Source of the DNA: Paenibacillus pabuli
GTDB lineage: Bacteria > Bacillota > Bacilli > Paenibacillales > Paenibacillaceae
DNA length: 64,000 bases
NCBI RefSeq assembly: GCF_039831995.1
Contig: NZ_JBDOIO010000005.1
Location: forward strand, 620,001 to 684,000
Direction: 5' to 3'
Below the pieces are notes generated by a model that saw only the letters and a program-made list of their open reading frames with translations, made no database searches and was not told where the DNA came from. Both the position numbers and the translations under genes were made by a program. Shown here piece after piece: positions 39,446 to 48,580 of this stretch (positions within the stretch are counted from its first letter, which is position 1; every line of letters starts with the position of its first letter).

Positions 39446-40492
39446 TTGCTGCAGCTCACCGAGAAACAGGCACAGGAAATCGTCGACAAAATGATGCAGG
39501 ACATCCCGTATAACATCAACATCATGAATGAACAGGGTATTATTATTGGAAGCGGCCAGAAAGAGCGGGTCGGAACCATCCATCAAGGCGCTGTTCGGGC
39601 ACTGACAACAGGAAGTCGAATAGAAGTTTGGCAGGATGGACGATTGGAGAAAATGGGCACCAACGAACCGATTGCGATTAACAACCAGCATGTTGGTGTC
39701 ATCGGAATCTCCGGTCATCCCGATGAGGTCCGACCATTCTGTAACATTGTACGGACAACGGTCGCGCTCCTCATTGAACAACGCAATCAACTGGAACGTC
39801 TGGCCCATGAAACATCACGCAAGAAGGCCTTTCTGGAGCGCCTGTTGAATCATTCCGGTTCCTATTCCCTGAAGATCAGGAAGGAAGCATTGCAATACAA
39901 TCTGGATCTGCAGCTGCCAACGGTCCTCCTCTACATCAAGGCTCCTGGGAATGCTCCTGAATTCAATGAAAGCATGGGCAAAATATTGCTTCAGTTCCCT
40001 TCTTTCTCGATGGAGGAGGAAGGCGATGCACAGATCATCATGATTCAAAGCGAAGCAGACCTCGATCCGTTTATCGAGCGATTACGTCAAGAACAGCCTC
40101 ACTGCTTTATTTCGGTCAGCCGAAAAGAACCCAATGTTGCCGTCTGTTATGAGCAGGCAAGATCTGTCATGAATATTTTGTTGGCACTTCAGCCAGCTAC
40201 TCCTCTCCTCCATTATGATGATGTGCACTTTCTGGTAAGCTTCAGCAAGGCTCGCCTGACTTCTCAAGCCAACATCATTAGCAGGCTGGAGGATCACGCA
40301 GATCTGCTGGAAACCTTGCGCAGCTTCATCCACCATAACGGCAGCATGACCATGACGGCCACCGATCTGAACATTCATCGCAATACGCTGCAATATCGCC
40401 TCAAACGCATAGAGAGCATTACGGGCAGGAACCCGCACAACTGGCTCGAACTGATCGAACTTACCCATGGACTGCTCTCATTCCATCAGTGA
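39446..40492 (+). CDS. CdaR/sugar-diacid-type transcriptional regulator
   Basis: 348 residues, TTG start with AAAGGAGGA upstream. The N-terminal putative sugar-diacid recognition domain (LTEKQAQEIVDKMMQDIPYN, GVIGISGHPDEVRPF) is followed by a GGDEF-like middle region and a C-terminal PucR-type HTH (TATDLNIHRNTLQYRLKRI). CdaR activates glucarate, galactarate and glycerate genes in E. coli. It lies convergent to glycerate kinase and GntP genes and is likely their activator. Confidence 0.88.
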   Translation: MLQLTEKQAQEIVDKMMQDIPYNINIMNEQGIIIGSGQKERVGTIHQGAVRALTTGSRIEVWQDGRLEKMGTNEPIAINNQHVGVIGISGHPDEVRPFCNIVRTTVALLIEQRNQLERLAHETSRKKAFLERLLNHSGSYSLKIRKEALQYNLDLQLPTVLLYIKAPGNAPEFNESMGKILLQFPSFSMEEEGDAQIIMIQSEADLDPFIERLRQEQPHCFISVSRKEPNVAVCYEQARSVMNILLALQPATPLLHYDDVHFLVSFSKARLTSQANIISRLEDHADLLETLRSFIHHNGSMTMTATDLNIHRNTLQYRLKRIESITGRNPHNWLELIELTHGLLSFHQ

Positions 40493-40510
40493 CACCAGCC
40501 ATCACAGCAA

Positions 40511-40560
40511 AGAGACGGGCATCCAGCATCTGCACGCTGGCAGATCCGCAACCCGTCTCC
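40511..40560. terminator. Hairpin between convergent genes
   Basis: AGAGACGGG and CCCGTCTC enclose an inner CCAGC/GCTGG stem. T runs are poor on both sides, so termination strength is uncertain. Confidence 0.5.
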
Positions 40561-40604
40561 GTTATACTCTAATTTATCATTTCATCCCGACTGATAATCC
40601 AAAA

Positions 40605-41747
40605 TCACAAACCCAACTTCAGCACCCTTGCAATATTCTCCATGGTACGCTCCACATTCTCCGGCCCTTCCCGCAGCAGCTTACCCAGATCTGCTGCGCC
40701 CGGTACAATACCGAATACAGCATCAATACCTTCCGTGTAGAGCGTATCTATTCCTTCGCCAACATACCCTGCAATGGCGATGACCGGTTTGCCGGCTTCC
40801 TTGGCAGCCTGTGCAACGCCATAAGGCGTCTTACCAAATTTCGTTTGAAAATCGATCCCGCCCTCACCTGTAAACACCACATCTGCCTGGGTCAACTTGC
40901 CCTGTAAACCTGTATATTCAATAACAATCTCTATGCCTTTACGCAGAACGGCCTGGGTAAAAATCAGCAATCCTGCACCCAGTCCACCCGCTGCCCCTGC
41001 GCCTGGAACATCCCGAATATCCTTGCCCAGTTGCTGCTTCACCACCTCAGCATAATGAGAGAGATTGGCATCCAGCAGCTGTACCATTTCCGGATTAGCC
41101 CCCTTCTGCGGTCCGAATACCCTTGAAGCACCATGCTCTCCGCATAGCGGATTGGTCACATCACAGGCAACAACAAGCTCCACTTCCTGCAAACGCGGGT
41201 CCAGACCCGATACATCGATGTGGGTCAACTGGTTCAGAGCTCCGCCACCACGGGCAAGCGGCTGCCCTTGGGCATCCAGGAACCTCGCCCCCAGTGCTTC
41301 GGCCATACCTGTACCTCCATCGTTGGTGGCACTGCCGCCAATTCCGATAATAATTTTACGAATGCCAAGGTCCAGACATTCCCGAATCAGCTCTCCTGTT
41401 CCGTAAGTGGTCGTGCGGAGCGGGTCCCGGCTGTCCGGGGTTACCAAATGAATGCCGCTCGCCGATGCCATCTCGATGGCTGCCGTTGTGCCATCGCCCA
41501 GAATGCCGTACTGTGCCTTTACCGGTTGACCAAGCGGTCCGCTTACCTCTTTCCGGTGAATGGCACCATTCGAAGCATCCACCAGCGATTGCACCGTTCC
41601 CTCCCCTCCGTCTGCCATGGGCACATGGATGTAACTGGCGGTCGGATAGATTTTACGCAATCCTTTTTCCATCGCGATACAGACTTCCTTCGCCGTCATG
41701 CTCTCCTTGAATGAATCCGGTGCCAATACAAATGTCTTCTCTCCCAT
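40605..41747 (-). CDS. glxK: Glycerate kinase
   Basis: 380 residues of the GarK/GlxK family, phosphorylating glycerate with ATP. APDSFKESMTA start, PMADGGEGTVQSLV, GIGGSATNDGGTGMAEALG and FTGEGGIDFQTKFGKTP are diagnostic. ATG 41747 fits the family start; a GTG three codons upstream is possible. It follows gntP by 22 bases in one operon. The product enters lower glycolysis. Confidence 0.95.
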   Translation of the reverse strand: MGEKTFVLAPDSFKESMTAKEVCIAMEKGLRKIYPTASYIHVPMADGGEGTVQSLVDASNGAIHRKEVSGPLGQPVKAQYGILGDGTTAAIEMASASGIHLVTPDSRDPLRTTTYGTGELIRECLDLGIRKIIIGIGGSATNDGGTGMAEALGARFLDAQGQPLARGGGALNQLTHIDVSGLDPRLQEVELVVACDVTNPLCGEHGASRVFGPQKGANPEMVQLLDANLSHYAEVVKQQLGKDIRDVPGAGAAGGLGAGLLIFTQAVLRKGIEIVIEYTGLQGKLTQADVVFTGEGGIDFQTKFGKTPYGVAQAAKEAGKPVIAIAGYVGEGIDTLYTEGIDAVFGIVPGAADLGKLLREGPENVERTMENIARVLKLGL

Positions 41748-41769
41748 TCTTCTCACCCCATCCTTGATA

Positions 41770-43065
41770 TTAGAGGATAAATCCGTATAGTAATGTGGCT
41801 ACAATCGCCATCGTCCCACCTACAATAGCTTCATAAGGAATGACACCCATCCGCTGCCGGATCGTCATCTTCATACTGTCTGCCGAAACATGGAAGTAAT
41901 TACCCTGAGGCAGAGAATCAATGACGGTTGCCCCGGTATGCACCATAACCGCTGCTGCAAGCGGAGCCGTTCCCATGTTCAGAATCGCGTCGCCGAACGA
42001 GCCTGTCGCCAGAATGACACCGGTTGATGTTGAGGCAGTAGCTGCAGCCATTAGAATACCCGCAATGGGTGCCAGGAAGGTGCCTGAGATGCCGGATGCT
42101 TCAATCAAACTAACGACCTGACCTGACAAGTCGGATGCAGAGATCAGACCTGCAATTCCGCCGGCGCCGATCAGAATAAGCACGGTTGCTGTCATTTTAT
42201 TCAACCCGGAAGTTGTATACTTCACGATGTTCTTACCTTGTCCCATTGCCAGCATACCGATGATGCCGGCAAGCGGCAGAATATACATGGCATCCACTTT
42301 GAACGTGGATAGTGCCTCTACCCCTGTTATTGAACCAATCGGGTTAATCATTAACAGAATGATGGCTACCAGTGGTGCAACAATCGCTTGCTTCAGCGGC
42401 GGGTACTGTGAGGTATCCACTTCGCCCTGCTCCGCTTCCTGATCGGTGACCATAACGCCTTTATTCTTGAGCATCGAAGCGACGATAACCGTTACAATTA
42501 ATCCGCAGATGGCTGGAATCACACCTGCCAGCATGACATTGCTGAGTTCCAGATCAAACCCACGTGCCGCTGCAATCGTATTGGGATTGGGAGATATAAT
42601 ATTCCCCGCTTTACCACCGCCAGATAGAGCAAGAATCAGTGCTAGTTTGGAAATGCCCATTTTGTTACCCACAGACAGCGCGATTGGTGCCACAATAAGT
42701 ACCGCAACAGGGATGAACACCCCAACGGCTGTAATAATCATCGTGGCCAGTGCCAACGCCAAAATTGCCTTGCTGCCACCAAACTTTCGTACAATCGCCT
42801 GGGCTATCGTCTCCGCCGCTCCAGACTCCATCATGACACCTGCCAGAACCCCTGCCGCAAGAACGCGGAGCACGGTGCCCATGACACTTTGCGTACCATT
42901 CACCAATATATTTACGGTCTCTTCCAGGTTCGCTCCGCCAATTAAAGCGCCTACAATTGCCCCCAGAAATAAGGAGTAGACCGGGTTCAGCTTCCTTAAG
43001 ATCAATATGATGGCAATAGCAAGTCCTGCCAGTGCGCCGATCCAACTAATAGTTAAATCCTCCAT
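41770..43065 (-). CDS. GntP-family organic acid permease
   Basis: 431 residues with about 12-14 membrane segments. SGGGKAGNIISPNPNTIAAARGF and AAATASTSTGVILATGSFGDAIL are the family's conserved loops. GntP members import gluconate, glycerate or related hydroxy acids with protons. The glycerate kinase directly downstream makes glycerate the likely substrate. AAGGGGG lies before the ATG, and a minus-strand TATAAT lies about 35 bases upstream with a poor -35, consistent with an activator. Confidence 0.9.
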   Translation of the reverse strand: MEDLTISWIGALAGLAIAIILILRKLNPVYSLFLGAIVGALIGGANLEETVNILVNGTQSVMGTVLRVLAAGVLAGVMMESGAAETIAQAIVRKFGGSKAILALALATMIITAVGVFIPVAVLIVAPIALSVGNKMGISKLALILALSGGGKAGNIISPNPNTIAAARGFDLELSNVMLAGVIPAICGLIVTVIVASMLKNKGVMVTDQEAEQGEVDTSQYPPLKQAIVAPLVAIILLMINPIGSITGVEALSTFKVDAMYILPLAGIIGMLAMGQGKNIVKYTTSGLNKMTATVLILIGAGGIAGLISASDLSGQVVSLIEASGISGTFLAPIAGILMAAATASTSTGVILATGSFGDAILNMGTAPLAAAVMVHTGATVIDSLPQGNYFHVSADSMKMTIRQRMGVIPYEAIVGGTMAIVATLLYGFIL

Positions 43066-43151
43066 TGTGATTGCCCCCTTGCTCTTGTTGAATACGCTTT
43101 CATTATAGAGGCTGGAGCGCTAAATAAATATTGATTAAAGGACGAAATTCA

Positions 43152-43167
43152 TTGTGCATATGCACAA
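43152..43167. promoter_or_regulatory. Perfect 16-bp palindrome, candidate CdaR-type operator
   Basis: TTGTGCATATGCACAA lies about 50 bases upstream of the gntP -10 region, where an activator would bind. No copy was seen elsewhere in the window by eye. Confidence 0.5.
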
Positions 43168-43171
43168 CGCC

Positions 43172-43203
43172 AAAAAGCAGGACAGACATGTTGCCCTGCT
43201 TCG
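43172..43203 (-). terminator. Rho-independent terminator of the papain-fold gene
   Basis: AAGCAGG and CCTGCTT with a T run on the minus strand. A second, longer hairpin (43243-43281) without a T run precedes it. Confidence 0.65.
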
Positions 43204-43287
43204 TTCAACTATCAGTCGGCAAGATCGTCCCTGTAATATCACAACAGCCTGTTGCCCAATGATCTGCGGCAGCAGGCTGTTCAGCGT

Positions 43288-43830
43288 TTAGGTGGCTGCC
43301 TTATAGTCACTTAACTTCCCTTCGTACACCAACTTAAGGCGATCACTTTGACGAAAATCATCGGGGGTCACCAGTGCGGGCAGCTTATTCCACAGCTTGA
43401 TTCCCGAACGCTGCAGAATTTCAGCCACGAACTGGGAGCAGAAGTAGGAGTTGCTGAATTCCACCGGCTCCTTCAGGGTAATGCCGATTACACCCAGCAG
43501 ATTGTACATGTATTTCTGACGGCTGCGGATGAAGATCTGCAGAACGCGTTTCATTTTTTCTACTTCGCGGTCTGTAACCTGAAGCTCATAAATGACACAT
43601 GTGGTGTTTGGATATTTGCTATATGTACCCGTCTGAATATCCTCCTTCACAAAACCGCCATTCAGCGGATTGTTCGGGTGCTTGCGGCCGAAGCTGTACA
43701 GCTCGGATAATTCCCGGTTAAATGAGATCGAAGCATGATTATATGGTGCTCTGGTGTAACTTTGAATAACCTTGGTAAACAATGTCCCTGTATTCGTAAG
43801 CAGGATATAGATTGAACGGTCGGCTGTCAT
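43288..43830 (-). CDS. YiiX-like permuted papain-fold amidase/peptidase
   Basis: 180 residues from ATG 43830 (AAGGGG upstream). The His of APYNHASISF and Cys of NSYFCSQFVAE are in the order expected for permuted NlpC/P60-type enzymes (YiiX/YaeF group). There is no signal peptide, so it is probably cytoplasmic. The substrate is unknown; lipids and peptides are both substrates for members of this superfamily. Confidence 0.75.
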   Translation of the reverse strand: MTADRSIYILLTNTGTLFTKVIQSYTRAPYNHASISFNRELSELYSFGRKHPNNPLNGGFVKEDIQTGTYSKYPNTTCVIYELQVTDREVEKMKRVLQIFIRSRQKYMYNLLGVIGITLKEPVEFSNSYFCSQFVAEILQRSGIKLWNKLPALVTPDDFRQSDRLKLVYEGKLSDYKAAT

Positions 43831-43928
43831 AACGAAATTTCCCCTTATCAAGATGGCACTATTCCTTCATAATAACATAGGTACCCTATTATGGGATCTT
43901 ACTTCTGGAATAAGCAGGTGATCGGTAC

Positions 43929-44846
43929 GTGAGCAGCTCGCTCTTCACATTAACGCTCATTTTCGCAGCATTACTCGTCATACATATCGTGTACAAAATC
44001 ATTGCCAAGCTTCAGCCGGACAAGGATTATTCGGGCATTGGCAACAAAATCAAGACCTGGTGGGGCATGCTCGTCATTTTCTGTCTCGCCACACTCTTCA
44101 ATCCGATTGTTTCCCTCATCTCGCTCATGGTGCTCGCGTTCTTCGCGCTCAAGGAGTATTTCTCCATGATCCGCAGCACCCGTAAGGCCGACCGCCGGCT
44201 TTTCCTGTGGGCATATCTCGCCATACCGGTGCAATTCTACTGGATCTATATTGGATGGTATGGGATGTTTATCGTCTTTATTCCGCTGTATGTCTTCCTC
44301 GTGCTGCCGCTCCCACGCGTGATTAATAAAGGAACGGTTGGCTTCCTGCGGAGCGTGAGTTCTACACAGTGGGGATTGATGCTGATGGTATTCGGGCTCA
44401 GCCATCTGGCCTATTTTCCGTTTGCAACACCGGAGTATGGGTCGAAGCTGGTCCTGTTCCTAGTGGTGTTAACACAACTTAACGATGTGGTCCACTATCT
44501 GGTCTCCCTCTATCTGGGCAAACGAAAAGTGGTGCCCACAGCCAATCCATTTTTGACATGGGAAGGATTCGCCTGTGCATTTGTGATAACGACGGCAGCC
44601 TCTTATTTCATTCACCCTTATCTGACTCCGTTTGATTGGAAATTCGGAATCTTTATCGGTGTATTGATCAGCCTTGCAGGTTTCTTCGGAAGTCTGACGG
44701 TGTCTGTGCTGAAGCGGGATTTGTTAATCGGGGATGACAATAAATTCGATGCACTCAAAAAAAGCTATCTGAGCCGGGTTGACAGCCTGACCTATACGTC
44801 TCCGGTCATGTTTCATGTCGTTCGTTATTTCTTCGACTTTATGTAG
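43929..44846 (+). CDS. CDP-diglyceride synthase-like phosphatidate cytidylyltransferase
   Basis: 305 residues with about eight membrane segments, GTG start after CAGGTG. The C-terminal signature SVLKRDLLIGDDNKF through SRVDSLTYTSP follows the CdsA pattern S-x-x-KR-x-x-x-x-x-D with the closing DR-x-D replaced by SRVDS. It would make CDP-diacylglycerol from CTP and phosphatidate in the membrane. The signature is looser than in housekeeping CdsA, so this may be a second copy with a specialised role. Confidence 0.8.
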   Translation: MSSSLFTLTLIFAALLVIHIVYKIIAKLQPDKDYSGIGNKIKTWWGMLVIFCLATLFNPIVSLISLMVLAFFALKEYFSMIRSTRKADRRLFLWAYLAIPVQFYWIYIGWYGMFIVFIPLYVFLVLPLPRVINKGTVGFLRSVSSTQWGLMLMVFGLSHLAYFPFATPEYGSKLVLFLVVLTQLNDVVHYLVSLYLGKRKVVPTANPFLTWEGFACAFVITTAASYFIHPYLTPFDWKFGIFIGVLISLAGFFGSLTVSVLKRDLLIGDDNKFDALKKSYLSRVDSLTYTSPVMFHVVRYFFDFM

Positions 44847-44901
44847 GTTGGACGAGGATCAAGGCAAGATGCATTCTTAGATATATAACGCTAAACAAGA
44901 A

Positions 44902-44928
44902 AAGCAGCCGGTTTCGGCTGCTTTTTTT
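44902..44928 (+). terminator. Bidirectional terminator
   Basis: AAGCAGCC and GGCTGCTT pair over GGTTTC and are followed by seven T, between convergent genes. Confidence 0.85.
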
Positions 44929-44931
44929 GCT

Positions 44932-45522
44932 TTATTTTTTCAACTTTACTTCCTGCTCTGCCAGTATCTCTTTACCTGCTTCATTCTTGTAGACAAGAGT
45001 GACTTTGCCCCGTTCACCCTTCATCTCATCCGAATACATGAAGCCGGAGAACTGCCCGTTCCCGCTAATATAGAAGCCTTCTTTACCGTCACCACCATGC
45101 TGAATGGCCTCTGCAGGCGAGTTAATAATGGTAATCTGGTTGGATGTCCACCGCAGCTCAGAGAGGGTGTAGCCCTCTGGCACCGGGCTCACGGAAAAAT
45201 CAAAGCTTTTGTTATTCTCTGCCCGCTTGTCTGTCTGGTCAATCGTAATTGTGATCTGTTTGTCATTTGCCGATGAATCGGATTGAGCAGACAGCTTTCC
45301 TTCGTCACCATCCGCCGTATTCGCCGGATACTCATTGCCCTGTTTGGCATCCGAGTTGGGAACTGAACTGTTTCCCGCTTCCTCAATAGGCTCCTTGGAT
45401 TGCGGATAGGCGTGCTCCTGAACCGATTCATTGTTATTTTTGGCGCCACAGGCGCTGATCAGCAGCAGAAGGCAAAGCACGGATGCCCAAAGAGCAAATG
45501 TATTTGTGTTCTTCTTCATCAT
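44932..45522 (-). CDS. Lipoprotein of unknown function
   Basis: 196 residues from ATG 45522, with AAGGAG five bases upstream. Signal peptide MMKKNTNTFALWASVLCLL with lipobox LISAC, then a disordered Asn/Ser/Glu-rich linker to about residue 90 and a small beta-rich domain (ITITIDQTDKRAENNKSFDF to the end). I do not recognise the domain. Confidence 0.75.
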   Translation of the reverse strand: MMKKNTNTFALWASVLCLLLLISACGAKNNNESVQEHAYPQSKEPIEEAGNSSVPNSDAKQGNEYPANTADGDEGKLSAQSDSSANDKQITITIDQTDKRAENNKSFDFSVSPVPEGYTLSELRWTSNQITIINSPAEAIQHGGDGKEGFYISGNGQFSGFMYSDEMKGERGKVTLVYKNEAGKEILAEQEVKLKK

Positions 45523-45877
45523 TGGAGCTCCTTCCATCTTGGTCTAATCCATCAAAACTACACATGCCTTATTAATCACTACACCATATCGTCCCTCATG
45601 AAGCTCCATAATATGTAAACCCTCCAAAAATGATCGTTACCACTACACTTCGATGAGTTCTGAATTGTTGTATGGGCGGGTATTTTATATTCCTGGGGAT
45701 CCTTTTGGTAAACTGGACTGGAGGAAAGAAAAACATTGAATTGAAATAAAAATATTCATGCCTGATTTTCGGCGATGCCATGCGCTTCGTTTTTTTATAA
45801 TATCAAGGGAAGGATGGAGCATCGGGAACAAGTTGCCTCTCTCTGGCTGAAACAAAAATCGTAAGGACGTGCGTTTA
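45523..45877. other. Intergenic region upstream of ada
   Basis: This 355-base gap separates divergent genes. A TATAAT lies near 45796-45801 on the plus strand, likely the ada promoter. GAAGCGCA, one base off the enterobacterial Ada box, occurs on the minus strand just upstream of it. No ORF with a ribosome binding site is seen. Confidence 0.4.
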
Positions 45878-46936
45878 ATGATCTCTGCTGAACTGAAAGA
45901 ACAATATTATCAGGCTCTGGTTGCCAAAGATTCGGAGTACGAAGGTTTATTCTATGTCGGTGTCAAAACGACGGGAGTATTCTGCCGCCCTACCTGTCCC
46001 GCACGAAAGCCCAAATTCGAGAACTGTGAATTTTACGAGACCGCACAGCAGGCACTGCTCGCTTCATTTCGTCCCTGCCAGCGCTGCCGCCCGTTATCCC
46101 ATCCCAACCAGGTATCCGATGTAGTCCGAATACTGGTCGAAGCCGTGGAGAACCATCCGGAAAAGCGTTGGAAAGGCCAGGATTTCAGAGATTTGTCCAT
46201 CGATGAATCCACGGCACGCCGTCAGTTCAAAAAGCGGTTCGGTATGACCTTTGTGGAATATGCCCGCGCACGTCGCATGGGACTTGCCTTGAAGAACATT
46301 CGCTCAGGCCGCACCATCATTGATGCCCAGTTGTCGACGGGGTATGAGTCCAGCAGCGGTTTCCGGGATGCTTTCTCCCGAATTATGGGGGCTGCTCCTA
46401 CTCAAGTGGATGAAGGGCAGGTCCTCAAGGCCTCCTGGATTGATACACGTCTTGGACCCATGATGGCCGTGGCAGATGATACAGCCCTATATTTGCTTGA
46501 ATTTGTGGATCGCAGAGGTCTGGAGCGGGAAGTAGAGCGACTTCGGAAACGAACCAAGTCCGCGATCGTACCTGGTGTAACTGAACCCATTCGCTCCATA
46601 GAGAGGGAACTGGCGGAGTATTTTGACGGGACTTTAACCGCTTTTCACACCCCGTTGTTCTGTTTAGGAACACCATTTCAAAAGAGCGTGTGGGAGCAGC
46701 TTATGGCGATTCCGCCGGGCGAGACAAGGTCATATTTGGATATCGCTGTCGAACTGGGTAAACCATCCGCATGCCGTGCAGTCGCACAGGCCAATGGAGC
46801 GAACCAACTGGCCATTGTAATCCCGTGCCACAGGGTCATTAATGCAAGCGGTGACCTGGGCGGATACGGCGGTGGCCTGACTCGCAAGAACTGGCTGTTA
46901 ACCCATGAGAAGACTGCTTATGAACAAAATCATTGA
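45878..46936 (+). CDS. ada: Bifunctional Ada regulator / methylated-DNA-cysteine methyltransferase
   Basis: 352 residues. The N-terminal Ada zinc domain has Cys36 and Cys40 (GVFCRPTC) with Cys67 and Cys70 (CQRC), the set that takes methyl from phosphotriesters. An AraC-type HTH spans residues about 85-180. The C-terminal O6-methylguanine methyltransferase ends with PCHRV (Cys317). This is the fused E. coli-type layout, while B. subtilis splits it into AdaA and AdaB. ATG 45878 is favoured by AAGGA ten bases upstream over the GTG at 45869. It is self-inducing in relatives. Confidence 0.93.
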   Translation: MISAELKEQYYQALVAKDSEYEGLFYVGVKTTGVFCRPTCPARKPKFENCEFYETAQQALLASFRPCQRCRPLSHPNQVSDVVRILVEAVENHPEKRWKGQDFRDLSIDESTARRQFKKRFGMTFVEYARARRMGLALKNIRSGRTIIDAQLSTGYESSSGFRDAFSRIMGAAPTQVDEGQVLKASWIDTRLGPMMAVADDTALYLLEFVDRRGLEREVERLRKRTKSAIVPGVTEPIRSIERELAEYFDGTLTAFHTPLFCLGTPFQKSVWEQLMAIPPGETRSYLDIAVELGKPSACRAVAQANGANQLAIVIPCHRVINASGDLGGYGGGLTRKNWLLTHEKTAYEQNH

Positions 46937-46992
46937 GACATGACCAGCTAGCGTAGTCCATTTATCGCGATATAACGGAGGAGAGTCATCCT

Positions 46993-47769
46993 ATGCAAAC
47001 CCTGAAAGAAAAAGCAGAGCTATTTCACCAACTACATGTAAAAGGTAACCCCCTCGTACTCGTTAATGTATGGGATGCCGGAAGTGCACAAGCCATTGAA
47101 TCGATTGGAGCCGAAGCAATAGCCACCGGGAGCTGGTCTATTGCCGCGGCTCATGGTGAGCAGGACGGAGAGATTATGCCGTTTGAATGGATGCTTTCCA
47201 ATCTCGATCGCATCACATCAAGCACAAAACTGCCTGTTACGATTGATATTGAGGGAGGGCATGGCAGGTATGCGTCAGAAGTGAAGGAGAATGTCCTCCG
47301 GGTAATCGAGCAAGGTGCCGTCGGCATTAACATCGAAGACCAACTTCCTGGAGGAACAGGTCTCTATGTTATTGATGAATTCGTTCTCCGCTTGAAAGCC
47401 GCCTGCGAAGCTGCTGAACTAACGGACATTCCCTTATTCATTAACGCTCGTACGGATATATTTCTGCAAACTGCACAAGCGCAGCATGCCTCATCCCACC
47501 TGGAAGAAGCACTATTGCGAGCCCATGCTTATGCAGAGGCAGGAGCGAGCGGACTATTCGTTCCAGGCCTACAGAATCAACAGCTCATTCAGGCATTATG
47601 TGAGCGCTCCCCCATTCCAGTAAACGTGATGGTTACATCTAACGAGCCAACCCCCAAACAGCTCGCCAGACTTGGGGTGGCCCGTGTAAGCTATGGACCT
47701 TATCCTTATCAGAGAGCCATGGGACACTTGAAGGAGCTCGGACGAAGCATTTTGTTTGAAAGAAGCTAA
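46993..47769 (+). CDS. Isocitrate lyase/PEP mutase family protein
   Basis: 258 residues of the PEP mutase-like TIM barrel group. LVNVWDAGSAQAIESIGAEAIATGSWS, VTIDIEGGHG, INIEDQLPGG and FINARTDIFL are conserved elements; the metal-binding Asp and Glu are in place. The KKCGH lyase motif of isocitrate lyase is absent. Members cleave or rearrange 2-oxo acids; the exact substrate is unclear. It follows ada by 56 bases in the same direction, with GGAGGAG upstream of its ATG. Confidence 0.85.
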   Translation: MQTLKEKAELFHQLHVKGNPLVLVNVWDAGSAQAIESIGAEAIATGSWSIAAAHGEQDGEIMPFEWMLSNLDRITSSTKLPVTIDIEGGHGRYASEVKENVLRVIEQGAVGINIEDQLPGGTGLYVIDEFVLRLKAACEAAELTDIPLFINARTDIFLQTAQAQHASSHLEEALLRAHAYAEAGASGLFVPGLQNQQLIQALCERSPIPVNVMVTSNEPTPKQLARLGVARVSYGPYPYQRAMGHLKELGRSILFERS

Positions 47770-47804
47770 GAAGATTACGTGCAGAGGTATTTAAATACAC
47801 AGAA

Positions 47805-47833
47805 AAACACGAGGCAGTGATGCACTCGTGTTT
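47805..47833. terminator. Bidirectional terminator
   Basis: AAACACGAG and CTCGTGTTT, with the better T run on the minus strand. Confidence 0.75.
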
Positions 47834-47881
47834 GTTGTATCCTTATCGCCACACAACCTGCGCATGTGAATACGGTAGCCC

Positions 47882-48580
47882 CTAGTCTTTTCTGCCTTTC
47901 ATCGCAAGTGGAGCATTCCTCATCATGGGATAGGTGCACAGAATGAACACCCAACCCAATGCCCCCACGATGGTAGAGAACGTCAACATGTTGATACTCA
48001 TGAACCACTTTACCAAGACGCTTAGGTCAGACAAAACAAGGGCCAGCGTAAGGACCAGACTCAAGCCGAAGAACAGAATCAGAAAATTGCGCATCCCCAG
48101 TCTAATCCAGCAAACGGTTGAAAAGATAGACAGTCCAAGGACAAGGAATCCCATCATCAGGTCAATCCAGAGATAGGATAAGAAATGATAATCACTCGAG
48201 TACAGCTTACCCAACTGATAAAAGGTTACACCCAGCCATCCAGCTTCATGAAGCAAATGCATGATTAGATAGATCACATTCAGGATGGTAATGGTCCCAA
48301 CCACCATCCATGCGGAGATGAGATAGAAGGATTTCAGAAACTGAATTCGGGTACTCCCCAGTCCGATTGCAACCGGGTATAGGGTAACAATGCCTGCCAC
48401 AGCAAATGCACAGATTCCTCCGTACATGGGCCCAAACAGCTGAGTGGTAAAAGCAACATCAAATATGAAGCCCACTGCCAGATATACTACAGTAAGCATA
48501 AGTGTAATAAGTGAGAAAAGCATCAGATACCAACGCATATCATCCAGAATCAGTCGATTCGTACCTTTTACTGCATTCAT
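47882..48580 (-). CDS. ABC-2-like integral membrane subunit
   Basis: 232 residues from ATG 48580, whose ATGA overlaps the stop of the ATPase gene; AGGAGGTG lies upstream. Six hydrophobic segments are visible, the first being LMLFSLITLMLTVVYLAVG. It is paired with the upstream ATPase and is probably the transport or signal partner of a YtrB-like ABC system. The cargo is unknown. Confidence 0.8.
   Translation of the reverse strand: MNAVKGTNRLILDDMRWYLMLFSLITLMLTVVYLAVGFIFDVAFTTQLFGPMYGGICAFAVAGIVTLYPVAIGLGSTRIQFLKSFYLISAWMVVGTITILNVIYLIMHLLHEAGWLGVTFYQLGKLYSSDYHFLSYLWIDLMMGFLVLGLSIFSTVCWIRLGMRNFLILFFGLSLVLTLALVLSDLSVLVKWFMSINMLTFSTIVGALGWVFILCTYPMMRNAPLAMKGRKD

Noticed and set aside
43243..43281. 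Long imperfect hairpin after the papain-fold gene
   Set aside because: It lacks a T run on either strand; the next hairpin (43172-43203) is the better terminator.
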